64,000 nucleotides of DNA from Babylonia areolata (taxonomy: Eukaryota; Mollusca; Gastropoda; Neogastropoda; Buccinidae). Where the stretch lies: positions 22,284,265-22,348,264 of the forward strand of contig NC_134882.1 in assembly GCF_041734735.1 (NCBI RefSeq), given 5' to 3'. Each line of letters starts with the position of its first letter. Position 1 is the first letter of the stretch. Both the position numbers and the translations under genes were made by a program. The notes below the pieces were generated by a model. It worked only from the letters and a program-made list of their open reading frames with translations, did no database searches and was not told the DNA's origin. Below are positions 39,301 through 40,829 of this stretch, one piece after another.

Positions 39301-39815
39301 TGTTTCATTAAGTTTTGTGTTTACCCTGTGTACCAAACTGAAGGAACACACAGTTGGTGAAGTTTTGCATTTACCCCATGTAGTAAACTCAAGGAATGCG
39401 TGGATGTTTGGTTAAGTTCAGCGTTTACCCTGTGCATCTTTAACTTTAGTGTTTCTATTGTGTACAAGACTCAAGGAATATAGTGTTGGTTAAGTTTAGC
39501 ATTTCTACCATGTACAAAACTCAAGGAATATATTGTTGGTTAATTTTAGCGTTTCTGCTGTGTACAAAACTGAAAGAACACATGGATGTTTGGTAAAGTT
39601 AGTGTTTACTCTGTGAACCAAACTCAAAGAACTTTGGGTTGTTGCAGGAGCGGCACCGCACCAAGCAGCTGCTGGCGTCCCAAGAAGTACTGTTCCCTCG
39701 CCTGTACAGCAGCATCCTATCAGCCATCAAACCTGTCATGTCCATCTCTCGCACCGGCTGCAGCGCTGCCTCCCTCCTGTCCGGCACAGGGGCTGAGGAT
39801 GACCTGGACATATAG
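1847..39815 (+). CDS. Fused class V aminotransferase (cysteine-desulfurase-like) and TtcA-type tRNA thiolase, 5'-partial, 16 exons
   Basis: Exons: 1847-2004, 4223-4451, 6375-6436, 12684-12743, 13504-13615, 15942-15989, 16724-16831, 17170-17214, 17725-19473, 20437-20559, 21789-21906, 32235-32388, 34802-34864, 35820-35892, 36345-36398, 39648-39815. All have GT/AG borders, phases agree, and the total is 3324 nt (1107 residues plus stop). Residues 1-129 are the C-terminal part of a PLP-dependent class V aminotransferase; RGGCACAGP at 118-126 aligns with the catalytic-Cys loop of SufS-type desulfurases (predicted Cys123). Residues 130-320 are a conserved extension, about 320-850 a low-complexity linker with fifteen 12-residue repeats. 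Residues 858-1107 match bacterial TtcA, which uses ATP and an Fe-S cluster to thiolate tRNA C32: PP-loop SGGKDS (876-881), CSFC (954-957), LGQHLDD, RPFVYVREKD and CPAC (1044-1047). The PLP lysine and start lie upstream. Inferred role: sulfur transfer to tRNA; substrate in animals unknown. Confidence 0.9.
2055..2392 (+). repeat. Dispersed repeat R1, two tandem copies
   Basis: The two copies (about 2055-2185 and 2210-2392) share CTGCCCC.TCATCTG, GGCATTACTCCCACAC and CAGTCTGCAGG blocks with copies at 4535-4675 and 40238-40405. There is no coding content or tRNA-like box that I can see. It is probably an uncharacterised SINE or non-autonomous element. Confidence 0.7.
3142..3383. mobile_element. 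piggyBac-like MITE, TTAA-flanked (242 bp)
   Basis: It starts TTAACTCTTTCACCACCA and ends TGGTGGTGAAAGAGTTAA, perfect 18-bp inverted ends including a TTAA duplication. The CYYTTTCACC ends and TTAA target are those of piggyBac elements. No transposase is present, so it is non-autonomous. Confidence 0.88.
3500..4125 (+). mobile_element. LINE 3' fragment (CR1/L2-like), 5'-truncated
   Basis: Broken frames encode the conserved C-terminal end of a CR1/L2-type reverse transcriptase: LHWLPVSHRIKYKISTLCYR, then PSRSLRLASDPLCLRIPRFK. A 3' UTR follows, ending in an (ATT)n tail near 4106-4120. It is interrupted by a 57-bp SINE tail at 3817-3873. Related copies lie at 9085, 11990 and 34185. Confidence 0.85.
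3817..3873 (+). mobile_element. 57-bp SINE (S2) tail inserted in the LINE, with 12-bp TSD
   Basis: The insert carries GAACGCAGTGACGCCTCC and a (GAAACT)n tail. The direct repeat CTGTCTCTGGAC flanks it at 3805-3816 and 3874-3885. The same host sequence is uninterrupted in the LINE copy at 34185-34590, which confirms the insertion. Confidence 0.85.
4223..4451 (+). CDS. Exon 2: end of aminotransferase V domain with putative catalytic Cys loop
   Basis: Acceptor GTTTCAG, donor GTGAGT. The split Arg codon joins exon 1 (SLFR|RAVEAW) in phase. It encodes LFLHHNFVSAVLNDLFGIQ followed by ARGGCACAGPFAM. The Gly/Glu-rich loop GDVEEGGGEEGGGE sits between the conserved blocks and looks like a small in-frame simple-repeat expansion. 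Confidence 0.93.
4535..4675 (+). repeat. Dispersed repeat R1
   Basis: It follows a (GT)n run directly and shares CATCTGCA.CACTGTCTCAGTGGCATT-type blocks, in short stretches, with R1 copies at 2055-2392 and 40238-40405. Confidence 0.7.
4715..5075 (-). mobile_element. tRNA-derived SINE, family S2, near full length
   Basis: On the minus strand it has a tRNA-like head (GGTGGCAGAATGGTTAAG, with degenerate B box at 5010), the shared SINE middle (CCATGGCAATG, TCTGGCAAACTTC) and a tail with CTCAAGGCCTGAC and GGCAGATGTGGTG. The same order is seen at 57492-57880. Confidence 0.8.
5076..5400. other. No gene recognised
   Basis: Intron 2 sequence of ordinary composition with a few short T/G runs. I see no open frame, repeat structure or mobile-element end. 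Confidence 0.5.
5400..5990 (-). mobile_element. LINE 3' end with RNase H and C-terminal region
   Basis: The minus strand encodes the end of an RNase H domain (LPDSADSLAKEG), then YYLLTRQEQVVIFRLRTGQN, RLKHHLYMKL and a terminal Cys/His segment (CPYRTGSQTTEHLLQSCPFH), stopping near 5542. This layout is typical of I/Jockey-group LINEs. It is 5'-truncated; 5400-5541 is probably its 3' UTR. Confidence 0.82.
6005..6350 (+). repeat. 42-bp minisatellite, about 8 copies
   Basis: The unit includes GGGTGTGTAAATGGAATTTT and GTTCACCCAGACTAGG. It ends 25 bp before exon 3, so it forms the 3' end of intron 2. Confidence 0.92.
6375..6436 (+). CDS. Exon 3: DLLGLTEEKAAILEDLLAED
   Basis: Acceptor TGTCACAG and donor GTAGGG bound a 62-nt exon in phase with exon 2. 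It encodes the helix just after the aminotransferase cysteine loop and ends in a split Ser codon completed by exon 4. It lies directly downstream of a 42-bp tandem array and just upstream of a 2.3-kb GGATA satellite. Confidence 0.88.
6470..6610 (-). mobile_element. LINE 3'-end fragment
   Basis: On the minus strand it reads CCTTTGTTATAGGCCTGAAG, then AACAAATAAACCATTATC and a (TCTTG)n tail. This resembles the 3' end of the LINE at 10117-11500 (GGCCTCTATGAATAAACCATT). It is too short to classify further. Confidence 0.55.
6625..8935 (+). repeat. GGATA-based satellite, 2.3 kb
   Basis: The array is built of AGGAT/AGAAT/AGGGT pentamers with an embedded higher-order motif GTATGGAGTGGAACA every ~30-55 bp. 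No stop codons fall in several minus-strand frames for ~600 codons because the pentamer lacks stops in those frames; this is not a gene. It lies in intron 3. Confidence 0.95.
9085..9215 (+). mobile_element. LINE 3' fragment (CR1/L2-like)
   Basis: About 130 bp match the same segment as 3740-3960 and 34270-34400 (CCAGATTCAAACACTCCACA, GTTGGCCACTGCTCTTT, GGAATGAGCTCC). No tail is preserved. Confidence 0.7.
9240..9900. other. Unassigned intron sequence
   Basis: AT-rich, non-repetitive within the window, with no long open frame and no recognisable element ends. Confidence 0.5.
10038..10114 (+). repeat. (TC)n(AC)n microsatellite
   Basis: About 21 TC units run straight into about 17 AC units. They abut the 5' end of the LINE at 10117. 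Confidence 0.95.
10117..11500 (+). mobile_element. LINE 3' portion with open C-terminal reverse-transcriptase region
   Basis: A 373-codon open frame (10135-11256) encodes the thumb and C-terminal part of a non-LTR reverse transcriptase: KVNMNKSNIVVFRKGG, YKYLGIYFSTRLSF, PIVQYGAELWG and a terminal CPLCKKGKENEVHFVLSCP Cys/His motif. The catalytic palm is missing, so it is 5'-truncated. The 3' UTR ends GGCCTCTATGAATAAACC followed by (ATTC)n. The open frame suggests a recent insertion. Clade is uncertain. A shorter copy of the same family lies at 12071-12390. Confidence 0.88.
11600..11760 (+). repeat. Dispersed repeat R2
   Basis: It shares AACAATAGAAAA.CCC, GACTGGCC and TCTATCCTTTAATTCAGTAA with 60470-60670. 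No coding content. Confidence 0.65.
11990..12600 (+). mobile_element. LINE 3' fragment (CR1/L2-like), split by another LINE
   Basis: Parts at 11990-12070 (TTTCAAGTCTGGCCTTAAAA) and 12395-12600 (TGCATGCCTGTGAATGACTG, CTGCACAAGATTCAGCAC, (ATT)n-like tail) are colinear with the copy at 34185-34590. The middle is a separate insertion. Confidence 0.82.
12071..12390 (+). mobile_element. 5'-truncated LINE copy inserted in an older LINE
   Basis: It retains the last codons LYKAFKFRETVTS-stop, matching LYKAFKLRSTLTS-stop of the LINE at 10117-11500. Its 3' UTR ends ATACATGAATAAACCATC. Similar pyrimidine-rich direct repeats (TCCCTCC.TTCTCC) flank it and are a likely target-site duplication. Confidence 0.75.
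12684..12743 (+). CDS. Exon 4: RLDRVHLRRYMEYSHREIL
   Basis: Acceptor TCTACAG, donor GTGATT; 60 nt. It completes the Ser codon from exon 3 and ends with a split Arg codon. The 6.2-kb intron before it consists mainly of satellite and LINE sequence. Confidence 0.87.
13009..13503 (+). repeat. ~130-bp tandem units containing the exon 5 acceptor
   Basis: Units start near 13009, 13141, 13270, 13424 (partial) and 13456. Each has GATTGGTGGTAGCCAGC, TTGACTGTGATTCCCT and a TTTCAG-like end; the last unit supplies the real acceptor of exon 5. Units 1 and 3 keep CAG followed by GGCTT-like sequence; unit 2 has CAA. Confidence 0.85.
13504..13615 (+). CDS. Exon 5: PGFTRLNLPYFM...AEHAWKLLPQ
   Basis: Acceptor CTGTTTCAG, donor GTGGGG; 112 nt in phase. 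The encoded RPGFTRLNLPYF block is the start of the conserved extension that follows the aminotransferase domain. Its acceptor lies in the last unit of an upstream tandem array that repeats the same splice-site sequence. Confidence 0.9.
13850..15150 (-). repeat. 35-bp minisatellite derived from a SINE (S3) terminus
   Basis: Units read GATTCATACTTATATAG then TGCCTATCTTCGGTCAGA with subfamilies (TATACAGGACATATC, TTTATATAGCACC). The same words occur once in the S3 SINE at 44115-44150, and the array runs into an S3 remnant at 15140-15300. About 35 copies. Confidence 0.85.
15140..15300 (-). mobile_element. Partial SINE, family S3
   Basis: It shares ACCAAACTCTAAGTGCTTTA and CCTGTGTCATTCAGTCAG-type blocks with S3 at 44140-44290, same orientation. 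The tRNA-like end is lost. Confidence 0.75.
15315..15515 (-). mobile_element. Partial tRNA-derived SINE, family S1
   Basis: It carries AAAGTGGATTTTTCTTCAGA, TTGCACACAGGACC, ATGACTAGCGTCC and a degenerate B box (GGGATTCGATCC, read on the plus strand). The order matches S1 at 20935-21335. Confidence 0.75.
15525..15665 (+). repeat. (CT)n-rich simple repeat
   Basis: Imperfect CT/CTGT/CTCA microsatellite in intron 5. Confidence 0.9.
15897..15935 (+). repeat. (GT)n microsatellite at the exon 6 acceptor
   Basis: About 19 GT units lie immediately 5' of the ATTGCAG acceptor. Confidence 0.92.
15942..15989 (+). CDS. Exon 6: YMFNPETGEWRHREQQ
   Basis: Acceptor ATTGCAG after a GT microsatellite, donor GTGGGT; 16 complete codons. 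The phase fits exons 5 and 7. The long (GT)n takes the place of a normal polypyrimidine tract. Confidence 0.85.
16290..16390 (+). repeat. (GT)n-rich microsatellite
   Basis: Imperfect GT repeat in intron 6, just before the TTAA MITE. Confidence 0.9.
16429..16674. mobile_element. piggyBac-like MITE, TTAA-flanked (246 bp)
   Basis: It starts TTAACCCTTTCACCGCCA and ends TGGCAGTGAAAGAGTTAA; inverted ends match at 16 of 18 positions and share their motif with the MITE at 3142-3383. Interior sequence differs from that copy, so they are relatives rather than the same subfamily. Confidence 0.88.
16724..16831 (+). CDS. Exon 7: VFKERKWLGHISYASGCMEYS...
   Basis: Acceptor TATTTCAG, donor GTGTGT at the start of a GT microsatellite; 36 codons. 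It begins 50 bp downstream of a piggyBac-like MITE (16429-16674). Confidence 0.88.
17170..17214 (+). CDS. Exon 8: ECLNTAKQLFNKAEK
   Basis: A 45-nt exon with acceptor TGTGCAG and donor GTAGCC; in phase with exons 7 and 9. It encodes a short amphipathic helix. Confidence 0.83.
17725..19473 (+). CDS. Exon 9: end of extension, Cys-repeat array and low-complexity linker
   Basis: Acceptor CTCTGCAG, donor GTGGGT; 583 codons open throughout. It begins TKTKLADQTLLFDEEARPYR, continues with WFLLPSEAAQVLLGTHPLLP, then fifteen 12-residue repeats (17965-18504). A Ser/Glu/Cys/Asp-rich tail of low complexity follows, with a basic cluster KSKKKKKNKGK (residues 794-804) that could be an NLS or RNA-binding patch. 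Two smaller internal duplications are visible: KAQCGVxNTVPQ and KGAESG. The whole exon reads through to the TtcA domain, so the repeats are genuinely coding. Confidence 0.9.
17965..18504 (+). repeat. In-frame coding minisatellite, 15 units of 36 bp
   Basis: Each unit encodes 12 residues, from ASAESGDSCRFC to GSAESGDGCRFQ. All units are exactly 36 bp. Five carry a CxxC (CRFC or CHFC); the others have a single Cys. Total about 20 Cys in 180 residues. Confidence 0.96.
19838..20410 (+). mobile_element. SINE (family S4) with internally amplified segment
   Basis: The tRNA-like head (GATTGGACATCGGAATTCTG; B box GGGTTCGAGACCC) is followed by GGCACTTTGTGTTTCCTC. A tandem array (about 19985-20360) of 57-67-bp units with GAGGATTGGGCCCTGCC and CAAGCCCCTAGACAC follows. 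One unit equivalent is present in the S4 copies at 45060-45350 and 63535-63800. Confidence 0.82.
20437..20559 (+). CDS. Exon 10: PP-loop of the TtcA domain
   Basis: Acceptor TGTGCAG, donor GTGAGG; 41 codons. It encodes GDRVLVCLSGGKDSLSLLH, the ATP-pyrophosphatase PP-loop. In E. coli TtcA the matching segment is VCLSGGKDS. Confidence 0.95.
20620..20935 (+). repeat. GTATT/GTAGT-rich degenerate repeat
   Basis: Imperfect TGTAG, TGTATT and GCATT pentamers run into the SINE at 20935. It is probably an expanded SINE tail (AATAC repeat on the minus strand). Confidence 0.75.
20935..21335 (-). mobile_element. tRNA-derived SINE, family S1, near full length
   Basis: In minus orientation: head near 21335, shared middle (TGGATTTTTCTACTGAATTT, GCTAGGAACAATCC on plus) and terminal block AGAGCAAGTCGCTAC, TTTTCTGTGTGAAATTGAGG, TGTCACAACAG on plus. 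This defines the S1 order used for other calls. Confidence 0.85.
21695..21733 (+). repeat. (GA)n microsatellite
   Basis: Pure GA tract of about 18 units in intron 10. Confidence 0.92.
21789..21906 (+). CDS. Exon 11: GIQFDLGAVTVDPQ...LGVPYFYESQ
   Basis: Acceptor TTTAACAG and donor GTAAGT. It encodes the strand-helix after the PP-loop (VDPQTPSYDPSPLKQVLADL). It ends with one nt of a Cys codon completed 10.3 kb downstream by exon 12. The last ~28 nt plus the donor have been amplified into the following 33-bp minisatellite. Confidence 0.92.
21907..22640 (+). repeat. 33-bp minisatellite amplified from the exon 11 3' end and donor
   Basis: About 22 units read GTTCCCTACTTCTGTGAGTC then ACAGTGTAAGTGT, nearly identical to the last 28 nt of exon 11 plus its GTAAGT donor. 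Most units keep a donor-like GTAAGT. The first unit is 34 bp and puts a stop in frame with exon 11. Confidence 0.95.
22688..22815 (+). mobile_element. SINE S1 head fragment
   Basis: tRNA-like start TGGAGTGGTGGCCTTGTGG with B-box-like CTTGAATCCTAC, then TTCACTGTCTCCACTAGACC. The rest is missing. Confidence 0.65.
22819..24005 (-). CDS. Antisense AT-hook and coiled-coil coding segments, unrecognised protein
   Basis: Two open minus-strand blocks. Block a (about 24005-23456) begins after an acceptor-like CCAG with DDTLQRMGAVLTASGRGRPP; GRGRPPK is an AT-hook core. A helical region follows, then LINPELLKAFTSKPELTNGL and a basic end DDKKAKK. Block b (23343-22819) is about 170 residues of strongly charged coiled coil (LRRDMQEMKNELEAEKEKNE; KLEQTKVSNLRKEINKLQAQ) and ends with a stop. 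No clean splice joins the blocks: the possible junction phases disagree, so there is either an unseen splice form or decay. It lies in intron 11 of the thiolase gene on the opposite strand. I do not recognise the family; a transposon-encoded accessory protein or a host gene fragment are both possible. Confidence 0.55.
24285..24322 (+). repeat. (GT)n microsatellite
   Basis: Short GT run. A second one lies at 24107-24127 and a third near 24538-24555. Confidence 0.85.
24400..25015. other. AT-rich intron sequence, nothing recognised
   Basis: No open frame with domain content, no inverted ends and no similarity to other parts of the window that I can see. Confidence 0.5.
25019..26220 (-). mobile_element. 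LINE A (CR1-like), 3' part
   Basis: Minus-strand frames encode the palm and C-terminus of a CR1-group reverse transcriptase: FDSVPHERLLKKLES, IPQGSILGPVLFTLF, TIFADDTKLYN, then RPILEYGNTVWYPTQIKQSQ and LPSLKARRVRGDLIQMYKIL. It contains several breaks. The 3' end (plus 25019-25036) is a (TCCTGA)n-like tail. The 5' part resumes at 30419, beyond a 4.2-kb insertion. Confidence 0.87.
26768..27650. other. Unassigned sequence within the nest
   Basis: It is absent from the shorter H1 copy at 32788-33402. It is either internal sequence of a longer H1 form or another insertion. No convincing coding frame. Confidence 0.45.
27655..27717 (+). mobile_element. tRNA-like segment (SINE head), not a tRNA gene
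   Basis: A-box-like TAGTGTAATGGG and B-box GGTTCGAATC are correctly spaced, but the acceptor and T stems do not pair. It abuts the 3' tail of LINE B. Confidence 0.55.
27718..30335 (-). mobile_element. LINE B (CR1-like), 5'-truncated, split by a 681-bp element
   Basis: The minus strand encodes a reverse transcriptase: LKNLDPSKVQGPDRIPAKIL, SNYRPVSLTCVTCKVLQSIV, YLDFCKAFDSVPHKRLLIKL, GIPQGSILGPVIFTIFINDL, then FADNTKIYGDSNNYSD, where the usual FADD motif reads FADN. After the insertion at 28649-29329 it continues RDLDNVQDWSHKWNLYFNVQ and ends LPSLKARRVRGDLIQAYKIF. The catalytic substitution plus a frame break near 28393 show it is inactive. The tail is (CCTA)n on the minus strand (27718-27730). 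Endonuclease is absent. Confidence 0.9.
28649..29329. mobile_element. 681-bp non-autonomous TIR element inside LINE B
   Basis: Ends CAGAGATCAGGTT and (reverse strand) CAGGGATCAGGTT are inverted. TCAGAG flanks both sides as a short direct duplication. The interior repeats AATAGGTCAT-like words near both ends. No transposase frame. CAG...CTG ends suggest a hAT-like MITE, although the duplication looks like 6 bp rather than 8. Confidence 0.8.
30419..30870 (-). mobile_element. LINE A, 5' part of the remnant
   Basis: The minus strand encodes KLQTLNPNKACGPDAIPSKI, MPIDWKTATVIPVFKKGT, AERQHGFRKNRSCVTQLLEV and IDVLYLDF, running directly up to the KAFDSVP at 26220. One in-frame stop lies near the truncated 5' end. 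Confidence 0.85.
30871..31620. other. Unassigned intron 11 sequence
   Basis: Contains short CpG-rich stretches and no recognisable gene or repeat end. Confidence 0.5.
31640..32210 (+). mobile_element. SINE family S3, long form
   Basis: It begins in the tRNA-like end (AATCTCGGTAACAGCGCCTG), then GGGTAAAGGGTGGAGATTTT, GATCCTGTTTCCATGTCAGC, GGCTGCCGACATGG, and ends TCTCTGACCGAGG...GGCGCTTTGTAAGTATCCAT. This is the reverse complement order of 44103-44580. It ends 25 bp before exon 12. Confidence 0.82.
32235..32388 (+). CDS. Exon 12: first Cys pair of the TtcA domain
   Basis: Acceptor GTTCTAG, donor GTCGGC. It encodes IMETAVNLPYECASICSFCS followed by RMKRGRIYAAARREGYNVLA and LGQHLDDLAE. The CSFCSRMKRG block corresponds to CSLCSRLRRG of bacterial TtcA, whose cysteines ligate the Fe-S cluster. 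Confidence 0.95.
32788..33402. mobile_element. Hairpin-ended repeat H1, short copy
   Basis: The left end has the 27-bp hairpin GACTCACTT-loop-AAGTGAGTC (32790-32816); the right end has CACAAGTGAGTC (33370-33381), inverted relative to the left. The interior matches 26222-26767 closely. No coding frame; class unknown. Confidence 0.78.
33403..33870 (+). repeat. T/TC-rich low-complexity tract
   Basis: (TTG)n followed by TCTTC/TCCTC pyrimidine-rich sequence in intron 12. A ~45-bp segment (CTCTTTTC.TTTCC and TCTCCTCTCCTGTTGTCA) is repeated. Confidence 0.75.
33880..34185 (+). mobile_element. tRNA-derived SINE, family S2
   Basis: Head GGTGGGTGGTAAAATGGATA with B box GGGTTCAAATC, middle CCATGGCAATG and TAAAATTCTGTAGAAGAAAT, tail CATGCATTCAAGACCTGACT and GGGTTATGCTTCTGGACAGG. 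Confidence 0.85.
34185..34635 (+). mobile_element. LINE 3' fragment (CR1/L2-like) with (ATT)n tail
   Basis: Encodes the C-terminal FVKSPHSALSSLALKP-like segment in broken frames. The 3' UTR (CTGCACAAGATTCAGCGC, TATATAAATACCATT) runs into (ATT)n at 34560-34590. The last 40 bp add a GAAACT tail like that of S2. Confidence 0.85.
34802..34864 (+). CDS. Exon 13: FMMSLFHNGSLRTMKAHYTV
   Basis: Acceptor CTGTTTCAG and donor GTAAGT; 63 nt. It completes AE-S from exon 12 and ends in a split Gln codon. SFMMSLFHNG matches the helix after LGHHRDD in TtcA. Confidence 0.88.
34970..35290 (-). mobile_element. Degenerate SINE S1 fragment plus S3-like fragment
   Basis: S1 blocks AAATTTTGGCTGCTTTCCCA and GACCCAGACCACCACC are followed by CGTGTATGACCCATTTTACC, which matches the S3 interior near 44318. 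It is probably two overlapping fragments. Confidence 0.65.
35291..35790. other. Unassigned intron 13 sequence
   Basis: No repeat structure or coding frame recognised upstream of the exon 14 acceptor. Confidence 0.5.
35820..35892 (+). CDS. Exon 14: GGDLRVIRPFVYVREKDLRN...
   Basis: Acceptor GTTTGCAG, donor GTAATA. RVIRPFVYVREKDLRNFAEK matches the IRPLAYCREKDI strand of TtcA. Confidence 0.9.
36345..36398 (+). CDS. Exon 15: CPAC motif of the TtcA domain
   Basis: Acceptor TTCACAG, donor GTTGGT; 18 codons encoding NGLPVIAENCPACFEAPK. The CPAC pair lies where bacterial TtcA has the third cluster cysteine. Confidence 0.9.
36440..37131 (+). repeat. ~50-bp minisatellite, left part, intron 15
   Basis: Units carry CAAACTCAAGGAACACATGG, TTGGTTAAGTTTAGCGTTTA and CCCTGTGTA with much divergence. 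The array resumes at 39255 after a LINE insertion. Confidence 0.9.
37132..39254 (-). mobile_element. RTE-type LINE, 5'-truncated, open reverse transcriptase with C-terminal C2H2 finger
   Basis: A 686-codon minus-strand frame (39295-37235) lacks internal stops. It encodes the RT core (SSGKAPGSDSIPAEVYKDGG; DNHRGISLLSIAGKILARIL; STYVDLTKAFDTVSREGLWK; GVKQGCVLAPTLFSLMFSAM; FLFADDCALNA), the thumb (ERFTYLGSTLSRNATIDDEV), RAVVLPTLLYACETWTVYQR, and a terminal zinc finger CPNCQRTFRAQIGLFSHLRIH. The N-terminal endonuclease is missing. TTTTGTGTTTACCCTGT occurs on both sides and is a likely target duplication, although the surrounding array also contains this word. Confidence 0.92.
39255..39640 (+). 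repeat. ~50-bp minisatellite, right part, intron 15
   Basis: Same units as 36440-37131. The last one carries AACCAAACTCAAAGAACTTT, eight bases before the exon 16 acceptor. Confidence 0.9.
39648..39815 (+). CDS. Exon 16: terminal exon and stop codon
   Basis: Acceptor GTTGTTGCAG; 55 codons and TAG at 39813-39815. It encodes ERHRTKQLLASQEVLFPRLY, then a Ser-rich tail ending in AEDDLDI. The last 12 codons and the stop form the first unit of a 49-bp tandem array running into the 3' UTR. Confidence 0.92.
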   Translation, partial: ERHRTKQLLASQEVLFPRLYSSILSAIKPVMSISRTGCSAASLLSGTGAEDDLDI

Positions 39816-40170
39816 ACTTGGTGGTGTGTCCGGCGCAGGGGCTGAGGATGACCTGGACATATAGACTTGGTGGTGTGTCCGGCGCAGGGGCTGAAGATGA
39901 CCTGGACATATAGACTTTGTGGTGTGTCCGGCGCAGGGGCTGAGGATGACCTGGACATATAGACTTGGTGGTGTGTCCGGCACAGGGGCTGAGGATGACC
40001 TGGACATATAGACTTGGTGGTGTGTCCGGCACAGGGGCTGAGGATGACCTGGACATATAGACTTGGTGGTGTGTCCGGCACAGGGGCTGAGGATGACCTG
40101 GACATATAGACTTGGTGGTGTGTCCGGCACAGGGGCTGAGGATGACCTGGACATATAGACTTGGTGGTGT
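39779..40170 (+). repeat. 49-bp minisatellite spanning the stop codon, 8 copies
   Basis: The unit GCTGAGGATGACCTGGACAT followed by ATAGACTTGGTGGTGTGTCC repeats with almost no divergence. The first copy is the real end of exon 16. Confidence 0.96.
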
Positions 40171-40237
40171 GTTTTTTGGTTTTGTTTTGGTTTGGGTTTT
40201 TTTGTTGGTTTGTTTGTTTTTTGTTTTGTTTTGTTTT

Positions 40238-40405
40238 TTGCAGCCCCATCATCTGCACTGTTTCAGTGGCATTACCCCCACACTGCTCATTCCAAGTCCC
40301 CCACACACAGCCACACCTGGGTTCATCTGTTACAGTGCCAGTGCCGGCAGTCCACTGGGAACCATCGACGTTAGGTTGTCAGGAGGCCACATACGAGAGG
40401 GACCC
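40238..40405 (+). repeat. Dispersed repeat R1, in the 3' UTR
   Basis: Carries CCCCATCATCTGCACTGTTT, CAGTGGCATTACCCCCACAC and GTTAGGTTGTCAGGAGGCC, colinear with the copy at 2210-2392. Confidence 0.75.
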
Positions 40406-40797
40406 TGTAGACTTAGTGCTTTTGTAAATCTGTTTTGATTTTTAAGGGGTGAATGTTTTCCAAAGTGAAAGTAGACTTTCATCCCTGATAAGTTCCCTTT
40501 TTGACAACAACAACAACAACAACAACAAATAGTGGAGTTAGAACCGAAGCAGGAAGAATGAAACGAGGTGTTTGTTCGTGAAGGTGCAGTGAGTGGTGTG
40601 GCAGTCCTGGGAATTAAAGACAAATGCATTCTGCCCAGTCTGTGGCAAGGCATGTTTTTCAAGCTAACAATTTGACCCGGGAAACAAGATTTTTATTACA
40701 GGCCTTTGATTAACATCTGGAGTTACACAAATAAGAATTCAGTTTTTGAATAATGGCTGTAACTGATTGTCAGTAACTGGTCTTAGTGTAAGCTTTC

Positions 40798-40803
40798 AAT
40801 AAA
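40798..40803 (+). promoter_or_regulatory. Candidate poly(A) signal AATAAA
   Basis: First canonical AATAAA after the stop, about 985 nt downstream, with an A-rich stretch 20-30 nt later. An ATTAAA near 40613 is an alternative. Confidence 0.4.
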
Positions 40804-40829
40804 TTGAAAATGATTTGAAATTGCAAAAA

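Noticed and set aside
20437-39815. Bacterial contamination or recent bacterial transfer as the source of the TtcA domain
   Set aside because: Seven spliced exons with eukaryotic introns full of snail-type repeats, and phase-continuous fusion to upstream exons.
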